Shown here piece by piece: positions 45,818 through 56,898 of a stretch of 64,000 nt of DNA (position 1 is its first letter; each line of letters begins with the position of its first letter). The position numbers and the translations under genes were made by a program. Under the pieces are notes generated by a model. That model searched no databases, had not been told where the DNA came from, and was given only the letters and a program-made list of their open reading frames with translations. Origin of the DNA: Homalodisca vitripennis (Eukaryota > Arthropoda > Insecta > Hemiptera > Cicadellidae); the NCBI RefSeq assembly GCF_021130785.1, contig NW_025777605.1:1-64000 (forward strand), in the 5' to 3' direction.

Positions 45818-48800
45818 ATGCGCCTAATACAGATAAACCTACACCATGCAAAGGGCGCAACTGACATCTTGGGAAGAAGGTTTATCTCAACAGGCCTGGA
45901 TATCGCCCTAATCCAGGAGCCTTGGATCAATAGAGGTTGCATCAGAGGACTGACAACTCAGGTAGGTAATCTCATTTATGATCGAACAATTGAAAACCCA
46001 AGAACTTGTATTCTAACTTCAAAACTAATAACAGTCTTTCCGATTACAGATCTAATAACAAGGGATCTGGTGGCGGCTACAGTGAAGGTGGCTTCACTGC
46101 AAGGGGACAGAGAGGTTACTATAGCCTCAGCCTACTTCCCCAACCCGTCAACAAGCTGCCCACCAAAAGAACTAGAAAGACTATTGCAGAGCTGCAGAGA
46201 CAGAGGCTCGGCCCTCATTCTCAGCTGCGACTGCAATGCTCACCACACGTATTGGGGAAGTACGAACACAAACAAGAGAGGTGAGGAACTTCTACAGTTT
46301 ATGTTCAGCAATGATCTAGTGTTAGAGAATAGAGGGTCAAGCCCAACCTTTATAACTAGAAATAGGAAAGAAGTCCTGGACATAACCCTATCTACAGGAC
46401 TCAAAAACATAAATATAGTAAGGTGGCACGTCTCCAAGGAGGCCTCACTATCGGACCACTGTCCAATTAGGTTCGACATAGAGGAGATAGGGGAAAGATA
46501 CGTGACCCACAGGGTTCCTAAATCGACCAACTGGAGAGGTTACAGAGAGTCCCTGGCAGAAGAGTTGGAAGAAATAGGACCCTTTCAGAAAAATGAATTT
46601 GAATTAGAAAGGTCTGCACAAATAGTAGAGCAAGCTATAATAAAGGCCTACGAGAAAAACTGTCCTCCCAGGCAAAACCGGTTGAAGAGGGATGTGCCGT
46701 GGTGGACTGGGAGGTTGGAAACATTAAGAAACAAAACAAGGAAATTATTAAAATGGGCAAAAAGGACAGACGACTGGCTCCCTTATCTACAGGCCCAAAA
46801 TGAATATAAGAAAGAACTTAGAACAAACAAAAGAAGAACCTGGAGGAATTTCTGTAAAAATATTAACAGTCTTCCCGAGGCATCCAGGCTTCAAAAAACT
46901 CTCCAAACGGAGCATACAAATCCTATGGGGACTCTAGTAAAGGACAATGGTGACCTAACAATGAACAGGAAGGAGACCTTAGAACTACTTCTGGAGACAC
47001 ACTTCCCGGGGGTCAGCTAACTCGTAATGAGGATACTTATTCTCTATATGGGGGGGGATCCAGTCGGGAGGTGGCAAAAGCCAGACAGGTGTCTAACAGA
47101 CTATTCACACACGAAAGAATTAAATGGGCGATAAGATCGTTCAAGCCATTTAAATCTCCTGGGGCGGATGGAGTTTTTCCAGCCCTTCTTCAAGAGGGGC
47201 TGGACATTCTATTAAATACCCTTAGCATTCTATTTAGAAGCAGTTTCGCCCTAGGATATATACCAAAGAATTGGAGGATAGCACTAGTGGTGTTTTTGCG
47301 GAAAAATGACAGGGATCCAACAAAACCCAGTTCGTACAGACCCATAAGCCTAACCTCCTTCATGGTGAAAACTATGGAAAAAATAATAAATAGACACATA
47401 AGGGACGTAATATTACTGGTACACCCACTTAGTCCCACACAACACGCATACATAGAAGGAAAATCAACCACCACTGCTCTCCACAGTTTAGTGAGAGAGG
47501 TGGAGAATACCTTCGAAAAAAAGGAAGCCCTAGTCAGCGTCTTCATGGACATTGAAGGAGCTTTCGACCGAGTAGCATATCAATCCATGAAGACTGCGAT
47601 GGAGCGTTTTGGAGTTTCCCCAGACGTAGTCAAATGGATAGTAGCCCTCCTAAAAAGTAGACAGGTGAAAGCCAAGTACGGGGATGAATCGGCTGCGATC
47701 ACGGCCCAAAGAGGCTGCCCCCAGGGGGGAGTCTTGTCTCCTCTCCTGTGGGCGATGGTAGTGGATGATCTCCTAAGAAAAGCAGAGAAGAGGGGGATAA
47801 GGCTACTATGTTATGCGGATGACCTAGTGCTTATGATTAAAGGGAAAAACATTGGCAGGCTGGAACGCCTAATACAAACAGAACTGAACTTCATAAGCAA
47901 CTGGTGTCATGGGGAAGGTCTGCGGATCAACCCATCAAAAACTAATATGATTACCTTTACCAGGAAAAGGAAATTCCAGCTAGCTAAACCGGTCCTGGAG
48001 GGAATCAGCATTAACCAAACAAAAGAAGTGAAGTATCTGGGTTTAATCCTGGATGAGAAGCTCACTTGGAACTCCCATATTAGAAACAAGACATCCAAAG
48101 CAATAATGGCCCTTGGGGCCTGTAAGAGACTCTTTGGATTTAAATGGGGACTTAAACCCAAAATGATATATTGGATTTACGAAACCATAATAAAACCAAT
48201 GGTCACATATGCTGCTTTAGTGTGGTGGCCGAAGGTCGAACAAACAACAGCTGCAAAAAGGCTACAGAGTCTTCAGAGGTTAGCTTGCTTAAGCATCACG
48301 GGAGCAATGAGCTCCTGCCCAACACTAGCAATGGAAGCGGTTCTGGGTTATACTCCTCTTGGCCAGGAAGTGATGAGAACAGCTGCGATGAGCGCAATGA
48401 AGCTTCTAGGAACAAAGGTAATAAATGCTACCTCCCTAGAAGGCCACATGAAGATATTGGAAAATTTCCCTGAGGCTGAAATGCTAACCAAAGTATCTGA
48501 TACTATGGTTAAGAAATACTCCTTTGAAAAACCATACACGGTCTCTATCGGAAGTAGGGAGGAATGGATTAAAAGGGAGGCCTACCCTAAAAAAGGAGTC
48601 CTGAAGTTTTACACCGATGGTTCACTCCTAGACTCAAGGGCAGGATATGGAATACATGGACCTGGAGTTGACATGGCTGTGCCCCTAGGAAGACATGCCT
48701 CAGTTTTTCAGGCGGAGGTCATGGCAATAGATTCATGTTCTAGAAGACTCACACAGTTGGGGACAAAAGGATTATCATACCTTATACTCTCTGATAGTCA

Positions 48801-48888
48801 GGCTGCACTGAAGGCACTGGATACCTGTTCGATTAATTCGAAAGCGGTCTGGGAATGCAGGAAGGCCCTAGCAGAGCTAGCAACAAAT
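45818..48888 (+). pseudogene. LINE ORF2, 5' part: endonuclease, reverse transcriptase, RNase H start
   Basis: The endonuclease shows IQINLHHAK, LIQEPW, SCDCNAHHTYWGS and SDHCPI. Frame changes at a G run, 47008-47012 (THFPGV to QLTRNED); one extra G would repair it. The RT follows: FKSPGADGVFPALLQ, YRPISLTSFMVKTMEK, FMDIEGAFDR, CPQGGVLSPLLW and the catalytic CYADDLVLM. RNase H begins with FYTDGSLLDSRAG, QAEVMAID and LSDSQAALKALD and is cut at LATN by the Sola-like insertion. It continues at 51623. Apart from the G-run shift, no stop is seen. Confidence 0.9.
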
Positions 48889-51618
48889 GAGGAGGTAACA
48901 TTCAAAAGCTCACATGTCCAAAATTGAAAAAAATCGAGCTGAGCACTGATTATAAACTGTTAGTGAATGTCTTTATGACTACACATCTTTTCCAGTCAAA
49001 AGCTCACACAATCTATTTTAAATCAATATATAAATATCACTTTCCAAGCAAAACCTCACTTATTTTATTGACAGTTCCAAGCAAAACCTCACATGTACCA
49101 AGAGCCAATAGGAGCACGCCTTGCAGGTCACGTGACCTGTCAAAGACGTGTCAGCTGTTTTTTATAGCTGTCCATCAGTTTGAGGTTATGCACTGTAGAT
49201 TTTGCATTTACAATAGTAGTCATAGTGTTTTCATGTGAAAATATGGAAAATATTACCTGTGAAAGTGGTGTATTAGTTAAAAATACGTCTCAAGGAAGTA
49301 GGAAGAAGTTTAAGAAACCTACAAAGCGTGAAATTGCTAAGAATTTAAGACATTCTGCTCCATCTGGTTGCAATGTTTTTACCCCGTGTAAACATAATAC
49401 TAAGGTATTTCAGTGCTGTAAAGTGCGCCCTCAGGATGCATTGAACTATCGAAAAAACCTGTACTGTTCTTCTAACAAACAACTACAAGATCAAAAAGTA
49501 AGTAGACTTATTTCACATTCTGGAGTAAAGCGTCAGAGATCCCGCACAACTAATTGCCTAGGCCTAGGCCTACCTAAAAAAAGTAAATCTCACAGCTTTT
49601 CGGCTCATTACGTGTTTCCTGTGGCTAATGGAAGTAATATCACAGTCTGCAAATCATTTTTTCTGCACTTAACTAAATTCAAATCAGACAGGGTTAGGCA
49701 AATTTTGAAGAAACTTCGTCTTGGCAAGGACTTTGTAGAAAACCGAGGTGGGGATCGAGTAAGTGGTAAGAGTATTCTAAAGAAAAATTCTGTTAGAGAA
49801 TTTATAGGTAATTTAAAAGGTTCAGAGAGCCATTACAGCAGGAAAAAAACCAAAAGAGTCTACCTCAGTAGTGACCTGTCAATTAAAAAGTTGTGGACTA
49901 TTTATGATAGCTCTACAATTTCCAATGATCTTAAAGTCACAAAATCTATGTTTAGACGTATATTCTGCAATGAGTTCAATATCGGATTCAAATCCCCAGC
50001 ATCGGACATCTGCAGTTTTTGTGCAATGATGGATAATAAAATAAAAAGCGCAACACCTCATGAGAAGCAAGGACTTTTTGTCCAAAAGACTATTCACAAA
50101 AAACGCGCTAAAGCATTTTATGAACTCTTGAAAGAAGTTAAAGGCAATGAAGTAACATTATGTTTTGACATGCAACAGGTTCAGAGTCTTCCACGAACAC
50201 CTGTACAACAAGCATTCTATGCAAGGCAGCTGAGCCTATACAATGTTTGTATTACGGATGTGAATACAAAGAAGCCTGAATTTTTTATGTGGTCTGAAGA
50301 GCAGGCGGGACGTGGATCTACAGAAGTTGGGTCTGCTCTGATAAATTTTTTGAGCTCCTACAAATTCGATGAATCTATCACCCATCTTAGACTTTTCTGT
50401 GATGGGTGCACGGGCCAAAATAAGAATAACCATATTTTGCATTGTTTGATGTACTTTTTGGCTAAAACGGAAGGGAACTTGGAGACAATTTCAATTACTT
50501 TTCCTGTCCGTGGACATTCTTTTTTACCCGCAGACAGAGTGTTTGGCAGAGTAGAAAGAATATTGAAGAAAAAACCAACAATAATAAATAAAGAGGAATA
50601 TTTGGAAGAGTATAGGAAAGTGGGTCCTGTCAAAGTTCTAGGCACTGACTGGAATCTAAAGGATTTGAAGAGTTTGGGGGGGAAAGAAGGTTTTCTCAAA
50701 CCATTAGCTATGATCAGTGAAAAAAAGAGAATATTTATGACAAAGAAAGTATCCTCTAAAGGCACCATCTCAGTGAGGGTAAAAGCCAACGAATATTTTA
50801 GGTTCGAGGATGAAAACCTTAAACAGTTAACCCTACTAAAAAAGGGAATGAATTGGGCAACTATTTTAAAGGCTCCGCTTCGAGAAGTGCCTTTGATTCA
50901 CCCTATTACCAATGCAAAGAAAAAGGATGTTGATGGCCTATTGAAAATCCTGTTTGGTGAACATTGGGGTAGGGATGAAAGCCTCTCCTGGTACAATGAT
51001 ATAATACACGGAGAAAATACACCAACCATTGAGGAAGAGATCGAGGTGCCCCAGTGTGACTGCCTAGAAGACGATTGTGCGCTTCACATTTAGTGTAAAG
51101 ACTTATTAAAACACAATGAGAGATTTTCATTTCACTTTATACATGATTTTTTAATTCCTAGAATATAAATTCAACTCTTTAATATTCTTTAAGTAATTTA
51201 TCTTTTTGGTATTTTAACTTTGTGGTGTTAAATAATATAATATTGTAATCTGTATATAATGTTCTTATTAACCTTTACCTAGACATAAATTTGTGCTTAC
51301 TTAAGTTTAATTTATCATTCAATTACTGCAAATGAATCCAGTCAAAACAACACAAAATGAACCTCAGTTCTGAACAAAAGCTCACATGTCCCAAAGATTC
51401 AAACAAAACCTCACATGTCCAAAATTTAAACCTAAATATTTAGTGAACCTAGCACATTTTAGGCTCGAAAGCTTTAGAAAATGTGTTTTGGGGACAAGGA
51501 AAAGGTGTAGGGCAGCTTATTTTTTGTTTCAATTAACAAGGTTGCTGGAGAAGAGTTTTTCTCTTTTCGTGTAAATTTTGATTTGATGGACATGTGAGGT
51601 TTTGAATGTTACCTCCTC
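48889..51618 (+). mobile_element. Second Sola-like DNA transposon subfamily, complete, 2730 bp
   Basis: Inverted repeats of 31 bp, GAGGAGGTAACATTCAAAA with CTCACATGTCC, lie at both ends with one mismatch. AAAT is duplicated at 48885-48888 and 51619-51622, and removing the element with one AAAT restores the LINE frame. Motifs CAAAACCTCACATGTCC and CAAAAGCTCACATGTCC recur inside both ends (about 49000, 49078, 51375, 51405). The single long gene is intact. The duplication is the complement of the ATTT used by copies 1-3. Confidence 0.9.
49243..51093 (+). CDS. Sola-like transposase, intact single exon (~616 aa)
   Basis: The likely start is ATG 49243 (MENITCESGVL). An in-frame ATG at 49180 would add 21 residues. 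A basic N-terminus is followed by NVFTPCKHNTKVFQCCKV (possible zinc site), VCKSFFLHLTKF, then SHYSRKKTKRVYLSSDLSI, CSFCAMMDNKI and the putative catalytic motifs. These are CFDMQQVQ (Asp ~330 from the upstream ATG), LFCDGCTGQNKN (Asp ~408) and VRGHSFLPADRVFGRVE (Asp ~452/Glu ~459). The same three motifs occur in copies 1-3. The acidic, Cys-containing tail ends CDCLEDDCALHI. The target choice AAAT and the 4-bp duplication support Sola, provisionally. No frameshift or stop: this copy may be recently active. Confidence 0.85.
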   Translation: MENITCESGVLVKNTSQGSRKKFKKPTKREIAKNLRHSAPSGCNVFTPCKHNTKVFQCCKVRPQDALNYRKNLYCSSNKQLQDQKVSRLISHSGVKRQRSRTTNCLGLGLPKKSKSHSFSAHYVFPVANGSNITVCKSFFLHLTKFKSDRVRQILKKLRLGKDFVENRGGDRVSGKSILKKNSVREFIGNLKGSESHYSRKKTKRVYLSSDLSIKKLWTIYDSSTISNDLKVTKSMFRRIFCNEFNIGFKSPASDICSFCAMMDNKIKSATPHEKQGLFVQKTIHKKRAKAFYELLKEVKGNEVTLCFDMQQVQSLPRTPVQQAFYARQLSLYNVCITDVNTKKPEFFMWSEEQAGRGSTEVGSALINFLSSYKFDESITHLRLFCDGCTGQNKNNHILHCLMYFLAKTEGNLETISITFPVRGHSFLPADRVFGRVERILKKKPTIINKEEYLEEYRKVGPVKVLGTDWNLKDLKSLGGKEGFLKPLAMISEKKRIFMTKKVSSKGTISVRVKANEYFRFEDENLKQLTLLKKGMNWATILKAPLREVPLIHPITNAKKKDVDGLLKILFGEHWGRDESLSWYNDIIHGENTPTIEEEIEVPQCDCLEDDCALHI

Positions 51619-51622
51619 AAAT

Positions 51623-52153
51623 AACAGAGTAACACTCGGATGGGTGCCGGGTCATGAAGGAATTCATGGAAACGAAAAAGCGGACATCCTCGCCAAAAAG
51701 GGAGCAGAATCCATATTGGTGGGGCCTGAGCCAGGTTGTGGAATATCCTTCTCCAGCATTAAAGCTCTGGTTAAAGATTGGGAAAAGAGGACAAGATACA
51801 AGAATTGGAGCAGAGCCTCGGGTTTAAGAATATCGAAAATGTTTATCTCTCCTTATGCAAAAGGGTGGACAGCTCTCCTAGACCAGAATAAGGAGGATAT
51901 AAGACTGATATTAGGAATGTTGACAGGACATGGCCCTCTGAGGAAGCACCTTGTGAAGGTAGGCCTTAGTAGGAGCAGCGAATGTAGACTCTGTGGAGAG
52001 GAGGAGGAGTCAGCAGAGCACATTTGGTTGGATTGTCCTGCCATCGTAGAGACTAGGAAAAGATACTTGGGAGCATATCTCCTCAGCCCCAAGGACATCA
52101 GAGAACAGGAGCCCTTAAATTTGATTGGTTTTTGCAAAAGCCTCGGTTTTTGA
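51623..52153 (+). pseudogene. LINE ORF2, 3' part: RNase H end and zinc knuckle
   Basis: Joined across the insertion with one AAAT removed, the frame continues in phase as ATNNRVTLGWVPGHEG. Then comes GNEKADILAKKGA, the last catalytic Asp region of RNase H. A C-terminal zinc-knuckle-like CRLCGEEEESAEHIWLDC follows. TGA is at about 52153, then a short 3' UTR and poly(A). Confidence 0.88.
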
Positions 52154-52260
52154 GGGCACAAATAAAAGTAAGGGAGGCGCAAAGGTCCTTTTAGGACTAA
52201 GTGCGGGGACAAAGTGTCCTCTTCCCTCAGAAGGGGGAAAAAAAAAAAAAAAAAAAAAAA

Positions 52261-52445
52261 ACTGCGAAAATGAAGAGGATGAGGATATTGAGAGTTTGCC
52301 AACAGAACAACTGATTCCAGTTAGAAGGAACCAAACAAGGTGTGTACAAGCGGCTTTTGCAATCAGAAAGAAATTTACTCAATACTTTAACACGGGTGGA
52401 AGCGTGTCTTGGCAAGAAGAACGGGTTTCCCAAGGACAATTTTGA
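52261..52445 (+). pseudogene. Harbinger 2 transposase exon 2, 3' part beyond the LINE
   Basis: It encodes ENEEDEDIESLPTEQLIPV, then RCVQAAFAIRKKFTQYF and QEERVSQGQF with TGA at 52443-52445. It aligns with the C-terminus of element 1 (QDERVSEGQY). The LINE's target duplication, ACTGCGAAAA, is the first ten bases here. Confidence 0.85.
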
Positions 52446-52516
52446 TTTCGCTGTAAAACTAGTGCAAAATAAAATAAGTTATTAATAAACAAGATTGTTT
52501 TAAATTTGTAACTTAC

Positions 52517-52649
52517 CATCCACTAATTTGAGCTCCCTTCCTATTTTCTTCCATATTTCTTGCTTGTACTTTGTCTTTGTGTAATTAAAATTACTGGTAT
52601 CATACAACACTGGATGATTACGCACTAACTCGATCAATTTTTCCTCCAT
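52517..52649 (-). CDS. Harbinger 2 MADF/BESS gene, exon 1
   Basis: ATG at 52649: MEEKLIELVRNHPVLYD, then KTKYKQEIWKKIGRELKLVD, followed by donor GTAAGT. This is the first half of a MADF domain, collinear with element 1. Its exon 2 is at 41952-42872, about 10 kb away because of the LINE. Confidence 0.78.
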
Positions 52650-52802
52650 ATCGACAAATAGTAGTACACCAACAAAATAACTCAAGTCAGGAGTGCTCCA
52701 GCTACACAGTTTCTGTGTCACAGCCACAAGTGCGGGGCAGACCTGTGCAACACCGTACTGCTCTGCTCTGCCCCGACTGCGTCTCAATGTGCGCCCGCCT
52801 TA

Positions 52803-53190
52803 TTATGGCTGCGATTGCTGCCTTCCCTTTGATAACGATACTGAGGTTTCACTTCGTTCATCATTTTGGGAAATATATTCGTTGCGACTGCAAGTTACCT
52901 AAGTTCCAAAATCTACTGAACAAGTCTTTTCTAGACTCATTGCTAATTTTTGTGGTGCACTTAAGTTTACACTTGTCCGAACACGGGGGTTGTATGTCTC
53001 GTTTTCTTACTTCTTTTGGATCTTTGAAATTATTATTTGTGTAACAGTTTCCTTTATTTCTTTGCTCCTTAGCAACACATCGCTTCCACATTGAAGGGCT
53101 GGATATAATCTTTTTACTCTTCTTCTTCTTTTCTACGTTTTCCTCTAGGAATACCCGCCCCCTTGACTCCATAGTGCAACTGCAACACAA
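52803..53190 (-). pseudogene. Sola-like transposase relic B, part 1
   Basis: The minus strand encodes a Lys-rich start, then RDIQPPCSDKCKLKCTTKI, LFSRFWNLGNLQSQRIYF, and, with a shift, PQYRYQREG. These match PPCNDRCRIQCKTKI, FKNYWALGDLSRQRDFI and PTYQYKREGNKR of copies 1-3. It breaks at TAA beside the Harbinger 2 terminus and resumes at 37870 with AFHLIVEV. About 53327-53343 a GTTGTGACACAACTC palindrome recalls the family's subterminal motif, perhaps marking the old terminus. Confidence 0.75.
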
Positions 53191-53745
53191 ACAACGAATT
53201 TGCGATGAGATGCTAAATTCTGACTACATAGTTGGAAAGTAACAACGATGAACAATCCAACAAACCGAAGATAGAATTCAAAATGAGGGAGAAATGAAGC
53301 AGATTGTCGTCATAATTAAAGAAAAAGTTGTGACACAACTCGGTATTTGTTAAAAGGGCATCAGTCACGAAAAGTAAACTTTCTGAAAACTTGATAAAAC
53401 CGATTAAATGTCATATAGCAGATTTAAAAATTCCTAAATAAATATGCATTAAATTTTCTGCCTTATTTTTAACATCCCAATATAACAATTTCAAATTTTT
53501 ATGAATTTAAAAAAATGTGTGACTTATGCACTTTTAACAAATTTTCAATATTTAACATGGAAAAATACTGTTAACACTCATAATTCATAAAAAAATACAT
53601 TTAGTTTCAAACTACAATGAGTACAGTGTTATTGGTATAGGCCTAATCTTATGTTAAATTATGTTACTTAAACAATTTTGTAAAACTCCTTATCATAGAA
53701 AATAAACTAAATTTGTGTCCTATTGTAGGTTTTTGTTGATACGTA
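53191..53745. other. AT-rich stretch without recognisable gene
   Basis: It lies between two Sola-like relics. I see only the GTGACACAACTC motif near 53327-53343 and AT-rich DNA. Probably degraded transposon ends. Confidence 0.5.
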
Positions 53746-53965
53746 TTACTCATCTTCTTGCATACTAAAATTTTCCATTACAGGCCATTCTAAAATATCA
53801 TTATAAAATTGTCTGTTCTCATGAGGTACATACTGAATGACTTTTCTTAAATCTGGGAGTTTCGATATTTTTATAGGCACTTTTCCCTCTGGGTAAGTAA
53901 GTTCGCTGGGACCAGTAATCACTGTGTTTGTTAAAGGCATGAAAAAGGTGTGGCAATGGAAACCA
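53746..53965 (-). pseudogene. Sola-like transposase relic A, C-terminal end
   Basis: The frame YPEGKVPIKISKLPDLRKVI, YVPHENRQFYNDILEW and the stop at about 53746 continues the reading frame of 56899-57292. The two pieces join exactly at the TTAA target of the piggyBac element. Confidence 0.7.
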
Positions 53966-53969
53966 TTAA

Positions 53970-56894
53970 CCCGCCGTTAGTCCCGTAAAGCTTTGTAACG
54001 CCGTTAGTCGGCTGTGGAGAATTTTTCTCACACCCTGTTTTTTCAAATACTTTGTTTAATATTCTCTATATTGTTAACAAAACTGACATTATTACTTAAT
54101 ATTTAAATAATAAACATAATAAATGCATTTAATACAACCCCTAGTATAATATTTAAGCTAAACAAGGTAGAGTAAAAACACATTTACAGTTAAGAGAGAG
54201 TTTATTAATACATAAAATAAAAGTTAGCCATATTAAACATGAGTTTAGTTAAGTTTTTTTTTGTAAGTGAAATAATGATATACCTACTGTTATATGAAAA
54301 AGTCTTTGTTTTCTTTCTTCCAGAACACTTAACTTCGTACTTAGTCTTCTTTGTTGGCACATTCTGAGCACACTAAGACAGTGGTAGCAACATGTTCTTT
54401 ACAAATGTGTGCTTGACACTCTCCGCAAGTATTCTTCGTATAACGGTTTTTTCTTCTTGGGCAATAGGCACATTTCGGGGGTTTCCCAGGTTCCTGTGCA
54501 CAAGTGTGTTCAGCTGGGTTCCTAATATTGGCTTCTTCATGTTTACCAAGACAGTTTTTAATTTTTTGTCTCGTTGGGATCGACAGTGTTTTTATTTCAA
54601 CTCTTCTCAAAAGAAGATTTTTGATCAAATCCTTGCCGAGTTCCATAAGAAATTGTCTTCTTGCCATTTCAGAGTTCGTGTTTGCTTTGAAAATTATACA
54701 CGCATTGACAGCACCAACATTCAAAAGTCCATTGAAAACCGTAAACGGCCATCTTCTGCTAATTCTAGATACACAGTATTCTGTCTTCAGCCGGTCTACC
54801 ACATCTACTCCACCTTTAGTTGCATTATAATATGTGATTATTTCGGGTTTCATGTCATTTCCACTTTTTTCATCAATTTTGTCATCATCATGAAGCGTGG
54901 ACAAAAGAAGAACTAGCTTATTATTTTTAGTGCTAGGCTTATACGATACCATTGAACAGTAATTTGGTGGCCTGGAAAAAGCAAAAATAGAAGAGCAGTT
55001 ACGCCTTCCAGTAACATCAAGTAGTTCTGCAGGAATTTCACGTTTGTCTTTACGTAACGTTCCTACTACTGTTAGTCTGTGGTTGACGTAAAGGTCATTT
55101 GCCAGAGGTACTGACGTGAAAAAATTATCCATTGTTACATTTCGTCCTGTTTTATTTATTATAGAAATGCAACGTTTCACCACACTTGCTGCATCATTGT
55201 CCATTGTAAAAGGACTGTCCTTGGGCTGCTTGCCGGGGTAGATCTCGATGTAAGCTGTGTAAAAAGTTGCGGAGTCAACGGTTGCATAAATTTTTATACC
55301 GTATTTGCAGGGCTTACTTTTCATGTAAATACGAAATTTGCAACGGCCCCTAAACGGCTCCATCATTTCGTCGATAGTAACATTCTCGCCAACACTGTAG
55401 CTTTCTCCACAAGTTTTTACAAATGAATCAAATAACTCTCGAATCGGTGCTAAGTTATCTAACTTTTTCCTTGCAGCACGAGTATTTCCATCATCAAATC
55501 TTAGGGCCTGTGATAGCAAACGGAATCTTCTCTGTGACATAGTAGCAATGGAAATTTCTGGCGCTGTTCCATCAACTGTCCAGAGTTCATCCAAATGAAT
55601 ATGGTTGTTTTTTTGACCCCTAATATATATAAGAGCCCGAAAAAAGCAGATATTTCTGTCACATCTGTAAGTCGGCAGTCTTGTTCTCCTCGAGTATATT
55701 TTTGACTCATTTTGGAAAGCTTTTGATTAGTATATTTCACAATATCCTGCAACATAGAATCAGGGAAAAAAAGTTTCCAACAATCTACTATAGTTTTACA
55801 CTCACGGGCTACTCCTGTCACTCCAGGTAATTTCGTCACGATGTTTTGAGGGCGAGCTTTGGTAGTGTTCGAGGTATGAAACTTATTCCAAATGACGTTA
55901 GTTTTTTTCCCAATGTAACAATTCTGAGGGCATTCACGACTGACAGGTTGACTGCTACTACTTCCTCGACCACGAGTATCTCGTCGTACAGCACCAGGGC
56001 CTCGCACAGCAGTCCGACCTCTTGTGCCATGTGACCGAACAGGAGCATGGTCACGTCTCTTAGTTACTCGTCCACGAGCAACACCTCGCCCTCGAGCTTG
56101 ACTCGAAAAATCACTAGGCCTACCAATTCCAATTTGGTTACTCCCAGTTAGCTCACTTTGACATGAGGAAGGAGGCCCTGGTTCAAGTACAGTATACTCA
56201 TTGGTTTCCAAATCATGAATATCATTCTGGAAGCTAACTGGCTGTAAAGGCTCAACATGATTTATGGGTAGCAGATCATTTTGTAAACCAAATTGTTCAT
56301 CAATGGCAATAAAAGTGCCACAATCTTGATTTGGTTCAGGTGTTGAAACAGGTATATCAGGAACCATATAAACATCATTATCAACCTCATCTGAGTTTTC
56401 TACATCAGAGCAAGATACTTCTGAGTGACGATCATCATCGTCATGTTCACTGGGTCCATCAGAGTCCTCTGAATCATCAGCATCGTCTGTATTGTTCAAC
56501 CAACTCAACAACTGACTGTCTTGATCCATATTGAAAACTTATATCTAATGTAAAAACTAATGTAAATCAAGCAAGTAAAATAATGTCACTTAAACCAAAA
56601 AAATAAAATAAAAATGTCACGCGGTTAGTCGGGTGTAGAGGATAAAACTCACAACAACAGTGACGCGACTAGTCCCGAGTAGAAGATTCTCCTCACTGAC
56701 GCGACATGGGCAGGTCTACCCCCCTCTACCAGACAACCGGCATCCAATAAAGTTTTGTTTGAGCTACCATAGCGCTCCTAGTGTACAGAGTGAGGAACTC
56801 CTAGAACGATTTGAACCTATGACCAATAGAATGCGCAGCCTGCTGAAAAATACGAAAATGTGAGAATTATTCTCACAGGGGGACTAACGGCGGG
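53970..56894 (-). mobile_element. piggyBac element, complete, 2925 bp
   Basis: TTAA lies at 53966-53969 and 56895-56898. Inverted termini CCCGCCGTTAGTCCC are exact at both ends. It was inserted into relic A, and removing it restores the relic's frame. One transposase gene is present with a single homopolymer frameshift. Confidence 0.93.
54341..56529 (-). pseudogene. piggyBac transposase, one frameshift in a T run
   Basis: ATG at 56529 (MDQDSQLLSWLNNTDD). An acidic N-terminus is followed by an unusual Arg/Gly-rich stretch (about residues 145-195, RGRGVARGRVTKRR, possibly RNA- or DNA-binding). The DDE_Tnp_1_7 fold then shows VTIDEMMEPFRGRCKFRIYM, YATVDSATFYTAY, VTMDNFFTSVPLAND and GGVDVVDRLKTEYCVSRISR. 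The C-terminal Cys/His cluster (CAYCPRRK, CGECQAHICKEH, CSEC) is the piggyBac zinc domain. The frame moves at a run of seven T at 55608-55614; otherwise the ~730-residue protein is complete. TTAA-specific, footprint-free transposition is the known activity. Confidence 0.9.
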
Positions 56895-56898
56895 TTAA

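Larger units (their letters stand above)
43929..52259 (+). mobile_element. Non-LTR retrotransposon (LINE with RNase H), itself interrupted
   Basis: Order: 5' UTR (43933-44408), ORF1, ORF2 with endonuclease, RT and RNase H, a short 3' UTR and a poly(A) of about 22 bases (52238-52259). Target duplication AACTGCGAAAA flanks it (43918-43928, and 52260-52270 allowing overlap with the poly(A)). RNase H plus an AP-type endonuclease places it in the I/LOA-like group rather than R1; the clade is from memory. A Sola-like element splits its RNase H at 48889-51618. Confidence 0.88.
41357..52799. mobile_element. PIF/Harbinger element 2 (same family, mirrored, interrupted by a LINE)
   Basis: The right end reads, complemented, GGCGGGCGCACATTGAGACG and matches the left end of element 1 (CATATTGAGACGCAGTC). 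The left end, GTCGGGCACACGTTCAG, is more diverged. TTA flanks both sides. Without the LINE (43929-52259) it is about 3.1 kb. The gene layout equals element 1 but inverted: transposase on plus, MADF/BESS on minus, exons interlocked in the same way. Confidence 0.85.

Noticed and set aside
48889..48919. A longer inverted repeat beginning at AAATGAGG with a 3-bp AAC duplication
   Set aside because: Taking AAAT as duplication gives matching ends and restores the LINE frame; the longer version causes a frameshift.
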